Shown piece by piece: positions 1-12,421 of a stretch of 43,324 nt of DNA (positions are counted from its first letter, which is position 1; each line of letters starts with the position of its first letter). Below the pieces are notes generated by a model. It searched no databases and had not been told where the DNA came from. It saw only the letters and a program-made list of their open reading frames with translations. The stretch is from positions 1-43,324 of the forward strand of contig JACCLF010000051.1 of the NCBI GenBank assembly GCA_013425405.1, given 5' to 3'. The position numbers and the translations under genes are program-made. The DNA is from Microcaldota archaeon (GTDB lineage: Archaea; Micrarchaeota; Micrarchaeia; Burarchaeales; Fermentimicrarchaeaceae).

Positions 1-151
1 TCATCACCGAGATGACCCCTATCCAGGTGAAAATTGAGCTGCCGAGGAAGGGCTCCAGTATCCTGGTCGCAATTATCTCTAGCACCATAATTGCTGCTCC
101 GGAGACTAAGGCGGAGACGTAGAGTCGCAGGGTGGAGTAACTAGTCATCAT
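1..151 (-). CDS. Spermidine synthase-like multi-pass membrane protein, N-terminal fragment
   Basis: The reading frame begins at an ATG at 149-151 (or the adjacent ATG at 146-148), just after a GGTGAT ribosome binding site on the minus strand, and runs off the left edge of the window. About 50 residues are visible. They include a hydrophobic helix followed by an LEIIATRILEP...LGSS..TWIGVISV pattern. That arrangement is typical of the first membrane helices of prokaryotic proteins that fuse a membrane domain to a spermidine-synthase-like methyltransferase fold. The catalytic part is outside the window, so the assignment rests on the N-terminus alone and the substrate is unknown. The gene shares strand with the EF-2 operon upstream, separated by 155 bases with no other gene. 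Confidence 0.55.
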   Translation of the reverse strand, partial: MMTSYSTLRLYVSALVSGAAIMVLEIIATRILEPFLGSSIFTWIGVISVM

Positions 152-306
152 ATCACCTAACCTATAGTTTCAAATTAGTGAATTTAAATTCGTATGCGGC
201 TTACTCCTGTTGACGCACTTGCAGCTTGCTGGGATCAGCACAAGAATGCTGATTTCGACAGGGATAGCAATGGGTGCGTGACTGCTGTGAGATGCCCTTG
301 AACAGA

Positions 307-2496
307 CTAGTCCATGAAATCCTGCGGTGTCGGGGGCTCCTTCTTGTCCCCTTTTCTTTCTCTTATCTGCCCCACTATCTTGTCCTGCAAATCTTTCGGG
401 AGCCTCTCGAACCCTGCATATTCATAGTACCACAGGGCCCTTCCCTGGGTTGCGCCCCGTATGTCATCAGAGAAGCCGAACATGTCCGAAACAGGAACCT
501 TCGCTGTGAGAGTGACTATCTCTTCCTCCTGCTGTATGTCAAGGACCTGACCCCTCCTTGCCTGAACCTGCGCTATAATGGGGCCAAGGTATTCCTGCGG
601 GGCCTGCACAAGCAGCTTCTGCTTTGGCTCGAGTAGTACTGTACCTGCAATGAGCATTGCTGCGTATATCGGCCTTTTTATTGCGGGTATGATCTGCGCA
701 GGGCCCCTGTGAACCGGATCTTCATGTATAGTGGCATCAGTTATTTTCACCTTAACTCCAGTAACCTTTTCCTTTGCAAGCGGGCCGAGGTTCATTGCCT
801 CCTCAAAACCCTGTATGAGCAATTCCATCACTTCATTCATGTACTGCATGCCTCGGGTCGTGTCTATGAGCACGCACTTGTTGGACACATCCTTTACGTT
901 CTTGGCTTCATCCCTGTCCATTCCACCCGCAATGAAAACGTCAACAAGCTTCTTGCCCTTCGGCTTACCTTCAGGAATCTCGCCCTCGGTCATCTTCTTG
1001 TAGACCCCCTCCTCAAGAGGTTCAACAATGACCTTGAACTTGCTGTGTTTGTTTGGTGATTTTCCCTCAACAGGGCCTGCTGCGTTTGTTATAGTCTCCC
1101 TGTAGACGACTATAGGCTTGGACGTCTCTATCTCAATCTTGCCTTCCTTCAGAATCTTGTACTCGATTATCTCCAGGTGCAGCTCACCCATTCCTGAGAT
1201 GAGGTGCTCTCCAGTCTCCTGGTTTATTTCGACTCTGATTGTCGGGTCCTCCTTTGCAAGTTTTCTCAGCACCTCTACAAGCTTAACCAAATCTTTTATA
1301 TTCTTGGCTTCAATTGACTTGGTGACGACAGGCTCTGAGTAGTGTTTTATCTGCTCAAACGGCTCTATCTTTTCCTCGCTTACTGTTTCCCCTACATATA
1401 AATTGTGAAGCCCTACAACGGCCGCTATGTTGCCGGCAGGCACCTCATCAACCATAACCCTGTCAGGGCCCATGTAAATGCCAACCTGCTGAATCTTCTC
1501 GCTCTGCAAGGTGGATGCAATTGTAACCTCAACTCCTTTCTTCACAGTTCCCGAGAACACACGGCCTATGCCCACTTCCCCAGCATGCTCGTCTATTACA
1601 ACACCGAATACAATCATGCACACCTTTGCCTTCGGGTCGCAGTTTGTCATGCCCTTCCCTGTCTCGCTCTCCATATCGCCCTTCCAAAGAGTTGGTATCC
1701 TGTATTTCTGCGCCACTGCGGGATTTGGAAGGTGCTTCACAGCCATCTCAAGCAGAACCTCCTCAAGAGGTGCCTTCTCAACAAGCGATTTGTGGTCCTC
1801 GATGCTGCAGAACTTGTATATGTCCTTGAACGTCAGCTTCGTCTTCTGCATGTAGTTGAAGCTCAAGCCCCACTTGTTGTATGCTGAACCAAATGCCACA
1901 TTGCCCTTCTCAACCTTTATGAGCCACTCATCCTTGAATTCCTTTGAGCCATAGCGGTGTATCAGGTCGTTGACAGACTTGATTATCTTTACGAGCCTGT
2001 CCTGCATGTCTTCCGGCCCCAGCTTCAGCTCATTTATAAGCCTGTCAATCTTGTTTATGAAAAGAACCGGCTTCGCCTTCTCCTTCAAGGCTTGCCTGAG
2101 GACTGTCTCTGTCTGCGGCATGACGCCCTCAACTGAATCGATTACAAGGATGACCCCGTCAATTGCTCTCATTGCCCTAGTCACATGCCCTCCGAAGTCT
2201 ACGTGTCCTGGGGTGTCTATGAGGTTTACCAAGTAGTCCTTGCCCTCATGATGGAACCCCAGTGAAATGTCAGATGCCTTTATTGTCATGCTCCTCTGCT
2301 GTTCTATCTCCTCGGAGTCCATCACCTTCAGCTCGCCTGCAAGCTCCTTTGAGATGAGGCCTGCCCCTGCAACCAGAGAATCCGTAAGGGTGGTCTTCCC
2401 GTGGTCCACATGCGCAATTATAGCTATGTTCCTTATGTGCTCCGGCTCGTACATGAGTTTCTGAACTTTGTCTACGACAAACTCTTTTTTGACCAT
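307..2496 (-). CDS. fusA: Translation elongation factor 2 (aEF-2)
   Basis: GTPase that drives ribosomal translocation in the cytoplasm. The 729-residue protein has the usual archaeal length. The G1 motif AHVDHGKTT lies near residue 30, followed by DTPGH and NKID. The G2 stretch reads QQRSMTI where RGITI is usual. The C-terminal domain IV motif EDPVHRGPAQIIPA places the candidate diphthamide histidine at about residue 596, so diphthamide modification is expected. GGTGGTTCC lies just before the ATG. It is the last gene of the rpoH-to-EF-2 unit, 17 bases after S7, an S12-S7-EF2 order found widely in archaea. The identification is firm. Confidence 0.98.
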   Translation of the reverse strand: MVKKEFVVDKVQKLMYEPEHIRNIAIIAHVDHGKTTLTDSLVAGAGLISKELAGELKVMDSEEIEQQRSMTIKASDISLGFHHEGKDYLVNLIDTPGHVDFGGHVTRAMRAIDGVILVIDSVEGVMPQTETVLRQALKEKAKPVLFINKIDRLINELKLGPEDMQDRLVKIIKSVNDLIHRYGSKEFKDEWLIKVEKGNVAFGSAYNKWGLSFNYMQKTKLTFKDIYKFCSIEDHKSLVEKAPLEEVLLEMAVKHLPNPAVAQKYRIPTLWKGDMESETGKGMTNCDPKAKVCMIVFGVVIDEHAGEVGIGRVFSGTVKKGVEVTIASTLQSEKIQQVGIYMGPDRVMVDEVPAGNIAAVVGLHNLYVGETVSEEKIEPFEQIKHYSEPVVTKSIEAKNIKDLVKLVEVLRKLAKEDPTIRVEINQETGEHLISGMGELHLEIIEYKILKEGKIEIETSKPIVVYRETITNAAGPVEGKSPNKHSKFKVIVEPLEEGVYKKMTEGEIPEGKPKGKKLVDVFIAGGMDRDEAKNVKDVSNKCVLIDTTRGMQYMNEVMELLIQGFEEAMNLGPLAKEKVTGVKVKITDATIHEDPVHRGPAQIIPAIKRPIYAAMLIAGTVLLEPKQKLLVQAPQEYLGPIIAQVQARRGQVLDIQQEEEIVTLTAKVPVSDMFGFSDDIRGATQGRALWYYEYAGFERLPKDLQDKIVGQIRERKGDKKEPPTPQDFMD

Positions 2497-2513
2497 GGAA
2501 CCACCAAAAGAGA

Positions 2514-3116
2514 CTACCTGGCACTCCTTGCCATCCTCTCAGTCTCATCCCTCTTCTTTATTGCATAGCTGTTCGGGTCGTTCTTCGCGGCAAGGGTTAT
2601 CTCATCGGCAAGCGCCTCGGAGAGAGTCTTCTTCTTGTCAAAAGCGCCTATGATTGCAGAGAGAGTGATGTTCCTCAGCGCCATGTCCAGCCTCCTCCCT
2701 GCTGAGACATCAACTGCAACCTGGTAGGAGACCCCTCCGTACTGCACTCTTGTCGTGTCCTCCCTTGGAGCAGTATTCTGAATAGCATCGACGAAAACCT
2801 GGATGGGGTTGGACTTTGTTCCTTTTGCTATGGAATCAAACGCCTCCTCCACAATCTTCATTGTCCTGAACTTCTTTCCCTGGAGCCTTCCGTGAGTTCT
2901 TATGACCTTCCCCGAGGTCTTCTCCCCCGTTCCCCCTCTCATGAGCTTGTTAACAAGCCTCTCAACAATATTCACCTTCATCTTCCCGAACTGCTTTTTG
3001 GTATGCCTTCCATGCGAGTGCGGTATAGAAACAGGCGAAAGGTCCAGGTATTTCTTCAGGCTCGGGTCTGTGACCTTGACCTCAGATATATCGTATTTAT
3101 CGAAAATCTTCTCCAT
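2514..3116 (-). CDS. rps7: 30S ribosomal protein S7
   Basis: Small-subunit protein that organises the 3' major domain of 16S rRNA near the E site. The 200-residue product carries archaeal S7 features: RLVNKLMRGGTGEKTSGK near residue 50 and a C-terminal AAKNDPNSYAIKKRDETERMA helix region ending in ARSAR. The start has GAGGTAG eight bases upstream, just after the S12 stop. It sits between S12 and EF-2 with 5- and 17-base gaps, so the three are almost certainly cotranscribed. Confidence 0.97.
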   Translation of the reverse strand: MEKIFDKYDISEVKVTDPSLKKYLDLSPVSIPHSHGRHTKKQFGKMKVNIVERLVNKLMRGGTGEKTSGKVIRTHGRLQGKKFRTMKIVEEAFDSIAKGTKSNPIQVFVDAIQNTAPREDTTRVQYGGVSYQVAVDVSAGRRLDMALRNITLSAIIGAFDKKKTLSEALADEITLAAKNDPNSYAIKKRDETERMARSAR

Positions 3117-3121
3117 CTCAA

Positions 3122-3550
3122 CTACCTCTTCGGCTTCTCCTTCCTGCCTAGTCTCACATCCTCAAGCGGAACCCCATTGACTTCAACAACCTTGTACCTG
3201 ACTCCCGGGATGGAACCCACCTGCCCCCTCTGTGAGCCCCCAAGTCCTTCTATAGTGACCTCATCATGCTCGTCTATGAAGCTTATTGCTCCGTCTTTTG
3301 GAGCGAAGACAGTGATTATCTTTCCATTCTTGATGAGCTGCACCCTCACGCATTTTATCAAGCCTGAGTGAGGCTGCTTCTGCTCAAGAGCCTTCTTCTC
3401 AAGAACGATGCCCTTGGCCTGGGGCGAGCCCTCAAGCGGGTCGAACTTGTCCTTTAGCCTGAGCTTCTTCCTCTTCCAGGGCTTCTTCAGCCATTTCATC
3501 TTCTGTCTTTTCCTTTTCAAATCCCTTGCTGCGAACTCTCCTCTCCCCAT
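3122..3550 (-). CDS. rps12: 30S ribosomal protein S12, with an altered decoding-centre loop
   Basis: Decoding-centre protein of the small subunit, 142 residues, with the basic N-terminus and [12 protein letters not shown] segment of archaeal S12. The loop usually reading QPNSA(I/L)RK reads QPHSGLIKC here. The Asn that contacts the decoding adenines in other ribosomes is His, and the following Arg is Ile. I re-read the codons on the minus strand (CCT CAC TCA GGC TTG ATA AAA) and the change is in the given sequence. GGTGGAT precedes the ATG. The protein is otherwise full length and lies in the conserved NusA-S12-S7 order. Confidence 0.96.
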   Translation of the reverse strand: MGRGEFAARDLKRKRQKMKWLKKPWKRKKLRLKDKFDPLEGSPQAKGIVLEKKALEQKQPHSGLIKCVRVQLIKNGKIITVFAPKDGAISFIDEHDEVTIEGLGGSQRGQVGSIPGVRYKVVEVNGVPLEDVRLGRKEKPKR

Positions 3551-3558
3551 ATATCCAC

Positions 3559-3975
3559 CTAGAACAACTTCAGATCCATACCAAAGTACCTTTGCATGAG
3601 CATCCTCGCCATCTTCACTTTCTCTCCGTTCCTCCCTATTGCGGTTCCCCTGTCCCTCGGGTCAACGGTTACATGAACTATCTTGCTTCCTCCTGCATCA
3701 TCAATTTTGAGGTTTTTTATTTCAACCGCAGAGAATATATTCCTTACGAACCTCTCTGGGTCATCCGCGTATTCAACAACTTCAATCCTCCTCCTGAAAG
3801 CATCCCTCACTCTCATTATTGCGCTGCCGCCCTTTCCAATTGCCCTACCAAGTTCACCTTCGCTTACCACGAAGACAGCGCTTTCCTTGTCTACCACGCA
3901 GTCCCTCGCAGAAGCACCGGTGAGCTGCTGGAAGAGTGTCATGCACTTGATGTCGTCATTGGTCAGCTTCACCAA
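3559..3975 (-). CDS. nusA: Archaeal NusA-like KH-domain transcription factor
   Basis: Short archaeal NusA of 138 residues made of KH-type RNA-binding domains, lacking the bacterial N-terminal RNAP-binding and S1 domains. KH signatures are visible as [14 protein letters not shown] near residue 56 and a second, more degenerate [13 protein letters not shown] near residue 112. It is thought to bind nascent RNA during transcription elongation or termination. Its place between L30e and S12, with 4- and 8-base gaps downstream of the RNAP large-subunit genes, is the usual archaeal context. Confidence 0.95.
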   Translation of the reverse strand: MVKLTNDDIKCMTLFQQLTGASARDCVVDKESAVFVVSEGELGRAIGKGGSAIMRVRDAFRRRIEVVEYADDPERFVRNIFSAVEIKNLKIDDAGGSKIVHVTVDPRDRGTAIGRNGEKVKMARMLMQRYFGMDLKLF

Positions 3976-3979
3976 GCAA

Positions 3980-4279
3980 TCACTTCACAAGCTCTAGTAT
4001 GTTGGAGTTTCCTGGGTCGTGTATGCTCAATGCAGAAATCGGAAATGGCTTTCCGCATAAGGAGCCTAACTCCAGAGATGTGCAGTTGAATTCAAATACA
4101 TTTGTTTTTGAGAGCTTAGAATAATATGTAATATCTTCTTTAAATTTCTTTGGGCAGTTGCTTGAGGTTACTATGAGCCTGACCTCCCCGCTTGAGGCGA
4201 GGCGCAATGCGCTCTTCACCCCGAAATCCACTTTCCCCGTGTCCACGGCCATTCTTATCGCTTTGCCAATATCAACCAT
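3980..4279 (-). CDS. rpl30e: 50S ribosomal protein L30e
   Basis: A 99-residue member of the L7Ae/L30e/S12e RNA-binding fold. Visible features are MVDIGKAIRMAVDTGKVDFGVKSALR at the N-terminus and a LIVTSSNCP strand-turn. It lies 4 bases downstream of rpoA2 and 4 bases upstream of nusA, the position L30e occupies in other archaeal RNAP operons. The C-terminal part is less standard: the stretch after residue 70 has unusual Cys and Pro content (SLCGKPFPISALSIHDPGNS). Confidence 0.9.
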   Translation of the reverse strand: MVDIGKAIRMAVDTGKVDFGVKSALRLASSGEVRLIVTSSNCPKKFKEDITYYSKLSKTNVFEFNCTSLELGSLCGKPFPISALSIHDPGNSNILELVK

Positions 4280-4283
4280 AACA

Positions 4284-7833
<3,550 letters not shown>

Positions 7834-7838
7834 CTCTA

Positions 7839-9665
7839 TCACGCCTTGTCCTTCAACATGATTCTTGGTAACACCCCAATTGCCTTTATCTCATCAAGCA
7901 AGAGCTTGAATGCATAGCTTATCTCAACCGGGTACAGCTCATCAGATTCTGCGCAGAGGGGGCAGTAGCTCTTGTTCCTTATGTAATCGGTCACCGCCAC
8001 AGAGCCGCACTTGGCGCAGATGAGTTCGGTTGTCTTGTCGGACTCCTCAAGCATCCTTTCTTTCAGAAGCATGCTCGCCCCATATCCTATGAGGCAGTCC
8101 CTCTCCATCTCCCCGAACCTCAAACCTCCTTCCCTTGCCCTGCCCTCTGTTGGCTGGTGCGTGAGGAGCTGCACAGGGCCCCTGCTCCTCACATGCATCT
8201 TGTTTGAAACAAGGTGATGCAGTTTCTGGTAGTAAACGACCCCTACAAATATGTCGGCATCTATGGCTTCCCCGCTCATGCCATCGTACAGGCGCTCCTT
8301 CCCATCCTTCCTGAATCCATAGCTCTCAAGTATTTTTGTGAAGCCCTCCTCGGTATCTCCGTTGAAACCTGTCCCGTCCATTATCTTGCCGCTGAGAGCC
8401 GATGCCTTTCCGCCCAGCATCTCAAGGAGATGGCCGGCAGTCATTCTTGATGGAATGGCATGCGGGTTTATTATCAGGTCGGGAACAACGCCCTGCTCTG
8501 TGAAAGGCATATCCTCCTGGTTTACGAGAAGGCCAATCACTCCCTTCTGGCCGTGCCTTGAGGCGAACTTGTCACCAAGCTCCGGTACCTTCACGCTCCT
8601 CACCTTGACCTTCACAAGCTTGTTGCCTGATGGACTCTCTGTGAGCAGCACTGCATCAACAAAACCCTCCTCACCTTCCTTTACAACCGCGGAGTTCTCC
8701 CTCTTCTTTTCCTCTGCGATGCCGAACCCGCTGACCTCCTCCAAGAATCTTGGCGGAGATGTCTTTCCAACAAGCACGTCCTTTGCCTTCACCTCTGCCT
8801 CCGGGAAGATTATTCCATCCTCCCCGAGCTTTGAGTACATCGCCTCTTCCCTGTAGCCTGCAACAGTGGGCTGGGGAATCTCGAACTTGTCCTTCTGCCC
8901 TCCAGGGTATCTCCTCTCTTCGGTCTCATAGGTTTTGTAGAAGGCAGACCTGCCGAGAGCCCTGTCGACCGCATTCTTGTTCATTACAACCCCGTCTCCC
9001 ATGTTGTAGCCGTAGTAAGTGGCAACCGCAACAACAAAATTCTGCCCGCATGGCCTCTTTGAAAGCTTCAAATTCCTGTATGGTCTTGTCTGCACAAGAG
9101 GCGCCTGCGGGTAATACATAATATGCGCCCTGGAATCCATTCTTATGTTGAAGCTGCTGGCATACAGCCCAAGCGACTGCTTGCTCATGGCGCATGCCAT
9201 TGTAATCCTGGGTGATGAGTTGTATTCCGGGAAGGGAAGCTGGGCAACCGTCACTCCGACTATGGAAATCGGGTCAATTTCAAGGTGCGTGTTATCTTCA
9301 GTGAGCTCCTCCTCTCTTGTGGCAACAAGGGCATTCTCCTCTTCCTCTGCGTCTAAGTATTCTATTATTCCGTTGCTCACCAGGTAGTCCCATGAAATTT
9401 CCCTCTTTTTCAATTTCTCAACTATGTCAGGTGTGAGCTTGCTCTTCCCGTTCTCTGCAATTATATACGGCCTTCTAGCCCTGCCGCTGTCTGTATTGAT
9501 GTATAGCGCCCTGTCCCTTGGGAAATATGCGAAGTTGACCTGCCTGCTTATGGCGCCTGCCCTCCTTTTTTCTCTGAGAGACGTTACAAGAGCCCCCCCC
9601 TTCTCATGGAAGCCGACAAGCCTGCCGTTCAGATACACTGCAACCTTATACTTTGGCTTTTCCAT
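7839..9665 (-). CDS. rpoB1: DNA-directed RNA polymerase subunit B' (C-terminal part of the second-largest subunit)
   Basis: C-terminal two thirds of the beta homologue. It contains PELGDKFASRHGQKGVIG, which includes conserved active-centre lysines, the ...PHAIPSRMTAGHLLEM segment, and a C-terminal zinc ribbon CAKC...CPLC. The frame is open to 9686, but that would overlap rpoB2 by 17 bases. The ATG at 9665 is preceded by GAGTGATTGT, exactly like the neighbouring rpoB2 start, so I place the start there (608 residues). Splitting of B into B'' and B' occurs in methanogens, halophiles and several other euryarchaeal lineages. Confidence 0.97.
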   Translation of the reverse strand: MEKPKYKVAVYLNGRLVGFHEKGGALVTSLREKRRAGAISRQVNFAYFPRDRALYINTDSGRARRPYIIAENGKSKLTPDIVEKLKKREISWDYLVSNGIIEYLDAEEEENALVATREEELTEDNTHLEIDPISIVGVTVAQLPFPEYNSSPRITMACAMSKQSLGLYASSFNIRMDSRAHIMYYPQAPLVQTRPYRNLKLSKRPCGQNFVVAVATYYGYNMGDGVVMNKNAVDRALGRSAFYKTYETEERRYPGGQKDKFEIPQPTVAGYREEAMYSKLGEDGIIFPEAEVKAKDVLVGKTSPPRFLEEVSGFGIAEEKKRENSAVVKEGEEGFVDAVLLTESPSGNKLVKVKVRSVKVPELGDKFASRHGQKGVIGLLVNQEDMPFTEQGVVPDLIINPHAIPSRMTAGHLLEMLGGKASALSGKIMDGTGFNGDTEEGFTKILESYGFRKDGKERLYDGMSGEAIDADIFVGVVYYQKLHHLVSNKMHVRSRGPVQLLTHQPTEGRAREGGLRFGEMERDCLIGYGASMLLKERMLEESDKTTELICAKCGSVAVTDYIRNKSYCPLCAESDELYPVEISYAFKLLLDEIKAIGVLPRIMLKDKA

Positions 9666-9669
9666 ACAA

Positions 9670-11133
9670 TCACTCAATTTTGACATTCATTTTCTTGAGT
9701 ATATTTTCAACATTGCCTTCGCTGTCCCCGGTTGATATGTCGCAGAGCAATGCCATATTCTTGACAAGCGCGCAGGAAGGGCCTTCCGGGGATTCGTTCG
9801 GGCAGAGCTTGCCCCAGTGCGTCCCGTGCAGGTCCCTTGCCTTGAAGTGCGGGTGTCTTCTGCTCAGAGGGGAAATTATCCTCCTGAGGTGCGATATAGT
9901 TGAGAGGTAGTTCGTCCTGTCGAGCAGCTGGGAGACACCTGTCTGCCCTGCAATCCAGTTGCCTGTCGCCATTGAATACCTAATCCTCTCTGTGAGTGCG
10001 TCAGGCCTCACCAGCGTCTGGATGACAAGCTTCCTGCCTCTTGACGATGCCCTCTCAACCTGGTAGGCAATATCCTTTATGAGGAATTGGAAAGCATACC
10101 TGAATAGCTCCTCCATCAGATTCCCTGCAAGCTTTATCCTCTTGTTTGCATAATGGTCCTTGTCATCCGAAGTGGCTTCGCCATATGTAACGTCTATTGC
10201 CTTCTCAGTCATCTTGCACAGGTAATACGCCTTGTTGAGCCTCATGCTTAGGTCCACTCCAATGTGCGGCAGGAGGTAGTTGTCGAGCAGTATCTCAGCC
10301 CTCTTCAGCTGGTACACCTTAGCCTGGCCCACTGCAGCCTTTTTACCAATTGCCTCCATCGCATTGGCTGTTCCGATTGTCTGGTCAATCTCCATGTTTA
10401 GGAGTATGTCATTCTGCACCTCAAGCTCGTCGCTGAATGAGTCGAGTATGTTCTGGTTGGGGTGCAGCCCCAGAGCCCTCAGGACAGTTATGAGGTTCAA
10501 ATCCTTTGGAGCTGCAGGAAAAACAACCGAAAGCTCTCCATTGGAGCTTCTCTCAACAACGCACCTTGCACGGAAGCCGAATCTTGTGGAGAAAACCTTG
10601 GAAGTTACAAGCGCGCCGTCCTTCTCCTTTGAAACCATTATCCTGTTCGGGGCCAAATCCTCTATACTCACAAGCACCCTCTCGCTGCCGTTTATCACGA
10701 AGTATCCTCCCGGGTCGTTTGGGTCCTCCCCTGCCTCAATGAGCTCATCCTCGGTCATGTTGTCCAGGTGGCACAGCTTTGACTTCAGCATGACTGGCAG
10801 TTCCCCTATGAACACTTCCTGCGGGTACCTCCTCTCGATTCCTCCCACAATCTGCAGGAACTCCAGGAAGAGAGGCGCTGCGTATGTGAGGTTCCTCATC
10901 CTTGCCTCTGCAGGAAGAATCTGCCTCCTCGAGCCGTCTGCCTCCACTATGGTTGGCTTGTCAAGCCTCACCCTACTGAACTTGAGCTTGTAGTTCTCAA
11001 CATTCGGGTCTATGGAGCCTATGTTGTCTATTATATTCTGTATGCCGGAGTCAACAAACTTGTTGTAGGAGTCAAGGTGCTGCACGACAAGCTTATTATC
11101 CCTGAAATACTCATCTACCAAGTCCCATTTCAT
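9670..11133 (-). CDS. rpoB2: DNA-directed RNA polymerase subunit B'' (N-terminal part of the second-largest subunit)
   Basis: N-terminal part of the beta homologue, 487 residues. It opens with the VDEYFRDNKLVVQHLDSYN helix, carries the GYFVINGSERVLVSIEDLAPNR protrusion signature, and ends with the fork region LSRRHPHFKARDLHGTHWGKLCPNESPEGP. The GTGATTGT ribosome binding site precedes ATG 11133. It follows rpoH by 16 bases and is followed by rpoB1 4 bases later. Confidence 0.97.
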   Translation of the reverse strand: MKWDLVDEYFRDNKLVVQHLDSYNKFVDSGIQNIIDNIGSIDPNVENYKLKFSRVRLDKPTIVEADGSRRQILPAEARMRNLTYAAPLFLEFLQIVGGIERRYPQEVFIGELPVMLKSKLCHLDNMTEDELIEAGEDPNDPGGYFVINGSERVLVSIEDLAPNRIMVSKEKDGALVTSKVFSTRFGFRARCVVERSSNGELSVVFPAAPKDLNLITVLRALGLHPNQNILDSFSDELEVQNDILLNMEIDQTIGTANAMEAIGKKAAVGQAKVYQLKRAEILLDNYLLPHIGVDLSMRLNKAYYLCKMTEKAIDVTYGEATSDDKDHYANKRIKLAGNLMEELFRYAFQFLIKDIAYQVERASSRGRKLVIQTLVRPDALTERIRYSMATGNWIAGQTGVSQLLDRTNYLSTISHLRRIISPLSRRHPHFKARDLHGTHWGKLCPNESPEGPSCALVKNMALLCDISTGDSEGNVENILKKMNVKIE

Positions 11134-11149
11134 ACAATCACTTCGAAAC

Positions 11150-11386
11150 TTATTTCACAACTAGGCGGTAGTATATATTCTCCTTTGTGGGGTCCTTCCT
11201 TGTTATCTTCACTATGTCCCCATCCTTTGCACCAAGGAACTTGACCTGTGGGTCCTGCAGCTTTATCTTCGGAAGCTTCTGCGCATCCACACCTAAAGAA
11301 GTAAGTATTTCCTCGTGCTTTGATTTTGCCAGGATTTCGTGCTTCGGAACAAGAAAATGAGATGTGTGAAAATCGGCAGGAGTCAA
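11150..11386 (-). CDS. rpoH: DNA-directed RNA polymerase subunit H (Rpb5 C-terminal homologue)
   Basis: A 78-residue subunit matching the C-terminal domain of eukaryotic Rpb5, with the SHFLVPKHEILA motif near the N-terminus and VKITRKDPTKEN...YYRLVV at the end. It starts at a TTG codon (11384-11386) preceded by AGGTGGTAG; no suitable ATG lies nearby. It is the first gene of the RNAP-S12-S7-EF2 transcription unit, the usual position of rpoH in euryarchaea. Confidence 0.95.
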   Translation of the reverse strand: MTPADFHTSHFLVPKHEILAKSKHEEILTSLGVDAQKLPKIKLQDPQVKFLGAKDGDIVKITRKDPTKENIYYRLVVK

Positions 11387-11430
11387 ACTACCACCTAAGC
11401 TGAGGTTAGGCTACTATTTAAGCTGGCAAT

Positions 11431-11441
11431 CTTTTTAAAGC
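11431..11441 (-). promoter_or_regulatory. Candidate TATA box of the rpoH-EF2 unit
   Basis: On the minus strand CTTTAAAAAG lies about 45 bases upstream of the rpoH TTG. An archaeal TATA box here predicts a start site near 11410 and a leader of about 25 bases containing the AGGTGGTAG site. A second A/T stretch (GCTTAAATAG) lies closer to the gene and cannot be excluded. Confidence 0.5.
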
Positions 11442-11618
11442 TATCGTTAGAAAAGCTACGCTAACAGCATTCTACATAACTTGAACACTTTTTCTAAACA
11501 AACTTCAACCTTCTTTACGTTTTTATGATTAGTTGGAACTTGTATTTAAAGATAACTACGTTATTCAGCGAGCGTATACTGCAGTTATGGCTTGCATCTC
11601 ACAGGCATGAGGGGGATA

Positions 11619-11631
11619 AGCCTTTAAATTG
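11619..11631 (+). promoter_or_regulatory. Candidate TATA box for a leaderless transcript
   Basis: CCTTTAAATTGG preceded by purine-rich GGGGATAAG resembles an archaeal BRE/TATA pair. It is centred about 26 bases upstream of the ATG at 11651, which has no Shine-Dalgarno sequence. This argues for a leaderless start there rather than at the upstream in-frame ATG 11525. Confidence 0.45.
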
Positions 11632-11650
11632 GGAAATTCACAATTCATGC

Positions 11651-12421
11651 ATGCATCAGCTTGCGGATTGGAGAATATGCTCTTTCGGCAGTGAGCGGAT
11701 TTACTTCAAGGGGGAGATTGAGAAAAACGAAGAAAGCCGGATGATGTTTGAAAGCACTAGGATTATCATGAATAAGAGTGACCCGGCAAACATCGCGGTT
11801 GCATTTTCTATTGAAGTCATATTCAAGGGCAGGGAGTTTAAAGGGGTGGAGATAACCGACAGGAAGAACTCCCTGACTGTTAAAATGGATGCCTCGCTTA
11901 AACTAATCACGGACGAATCTCTTGAGAAAAATCCTGAGGCCATGAAGCTTGCCAGAGAGTACGAGGAGAAAACCAAGGCGTCAGTGCCTGCTATGATCGG
12001 CATAGTGCAGAAAGCAATATCAGACAAGGGAGGGTATGCGAGGGACCTTTTCTTCCCGCATGCAATCGAGATAAAGAAATTCCAGCACAAGAAGACTGTT
12101 GGAGAGGAGGATAGCGTAATAATGGAAATAAGGAGATATTCCTTCAGGGAAAAGAGCGAGTTCAACTATCTTACTAGAAGAGGGTACAAGGAGGATCTGG
12201 AAAAGTGGAAGGAAGTCGGAAGAGCCATAAGCAGTGAAGGTTCTATAAACTGGATTGATATGCAATTGATATTCGTCGAGGAGGCCGGAGCACAGAGGGG
12301 CAGGATAAGGACAGACCTCCCGTATAGAATACGGTATCTAGTCGATAACGGTGCCCTTAACGAGACGCTTGTTACTGAGGAGATATCTACTGAGAAACTG
12401 AAAAAACTTAAGGGGAAATAA
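11651..12421 (+). CDS. Hypothetical protein, no family recognised
   Basis: Soluble-looking protein of about 256 residues with alternating beta-like stretches and charged helices, no signal peptide and no membrane segment. No catalytic motif or cysteine cluster is evident. The frame is open from ATG 11525 (298 residues), but the extra 42 residues are covered by A/T-rich promoter-like DNA and neither start has a ribosome binding site; the TATA-like box at 11619 favours 11651. The central part contains KASVPAMIGIVQKAISDKGG and the C-terminus is charged (TEEISTEKLKKLKGK). The gene is divergent from rpoH, and its stop codon directly abuts the 3' end of the tRNA-Ser gene on the other strand. I cannot assign a function. 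Confidence 0.75.
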   Translation: MHQLADWRICSFGSERIYFKGEIEKNEESRMMFESTRIIMNKSDPANIAVAFSIEVIFKGREFKGVEITDRKNSLTVKMDASLKLITDESLEKNPEAMKLAREYEEKTKASVPAMIGIVQKAISDKGGYARDLFFPHAIEIKKFQHKKTVGEEDSVIMEIRRYSFREKSEFNYLTRRGYKEDLEKWKEVGRAISSEGSINWIDMQLIFVEEAGAQRGRIRTDLPYRIRYLVDNGALNETLVTEEISTEKLKKLKGK

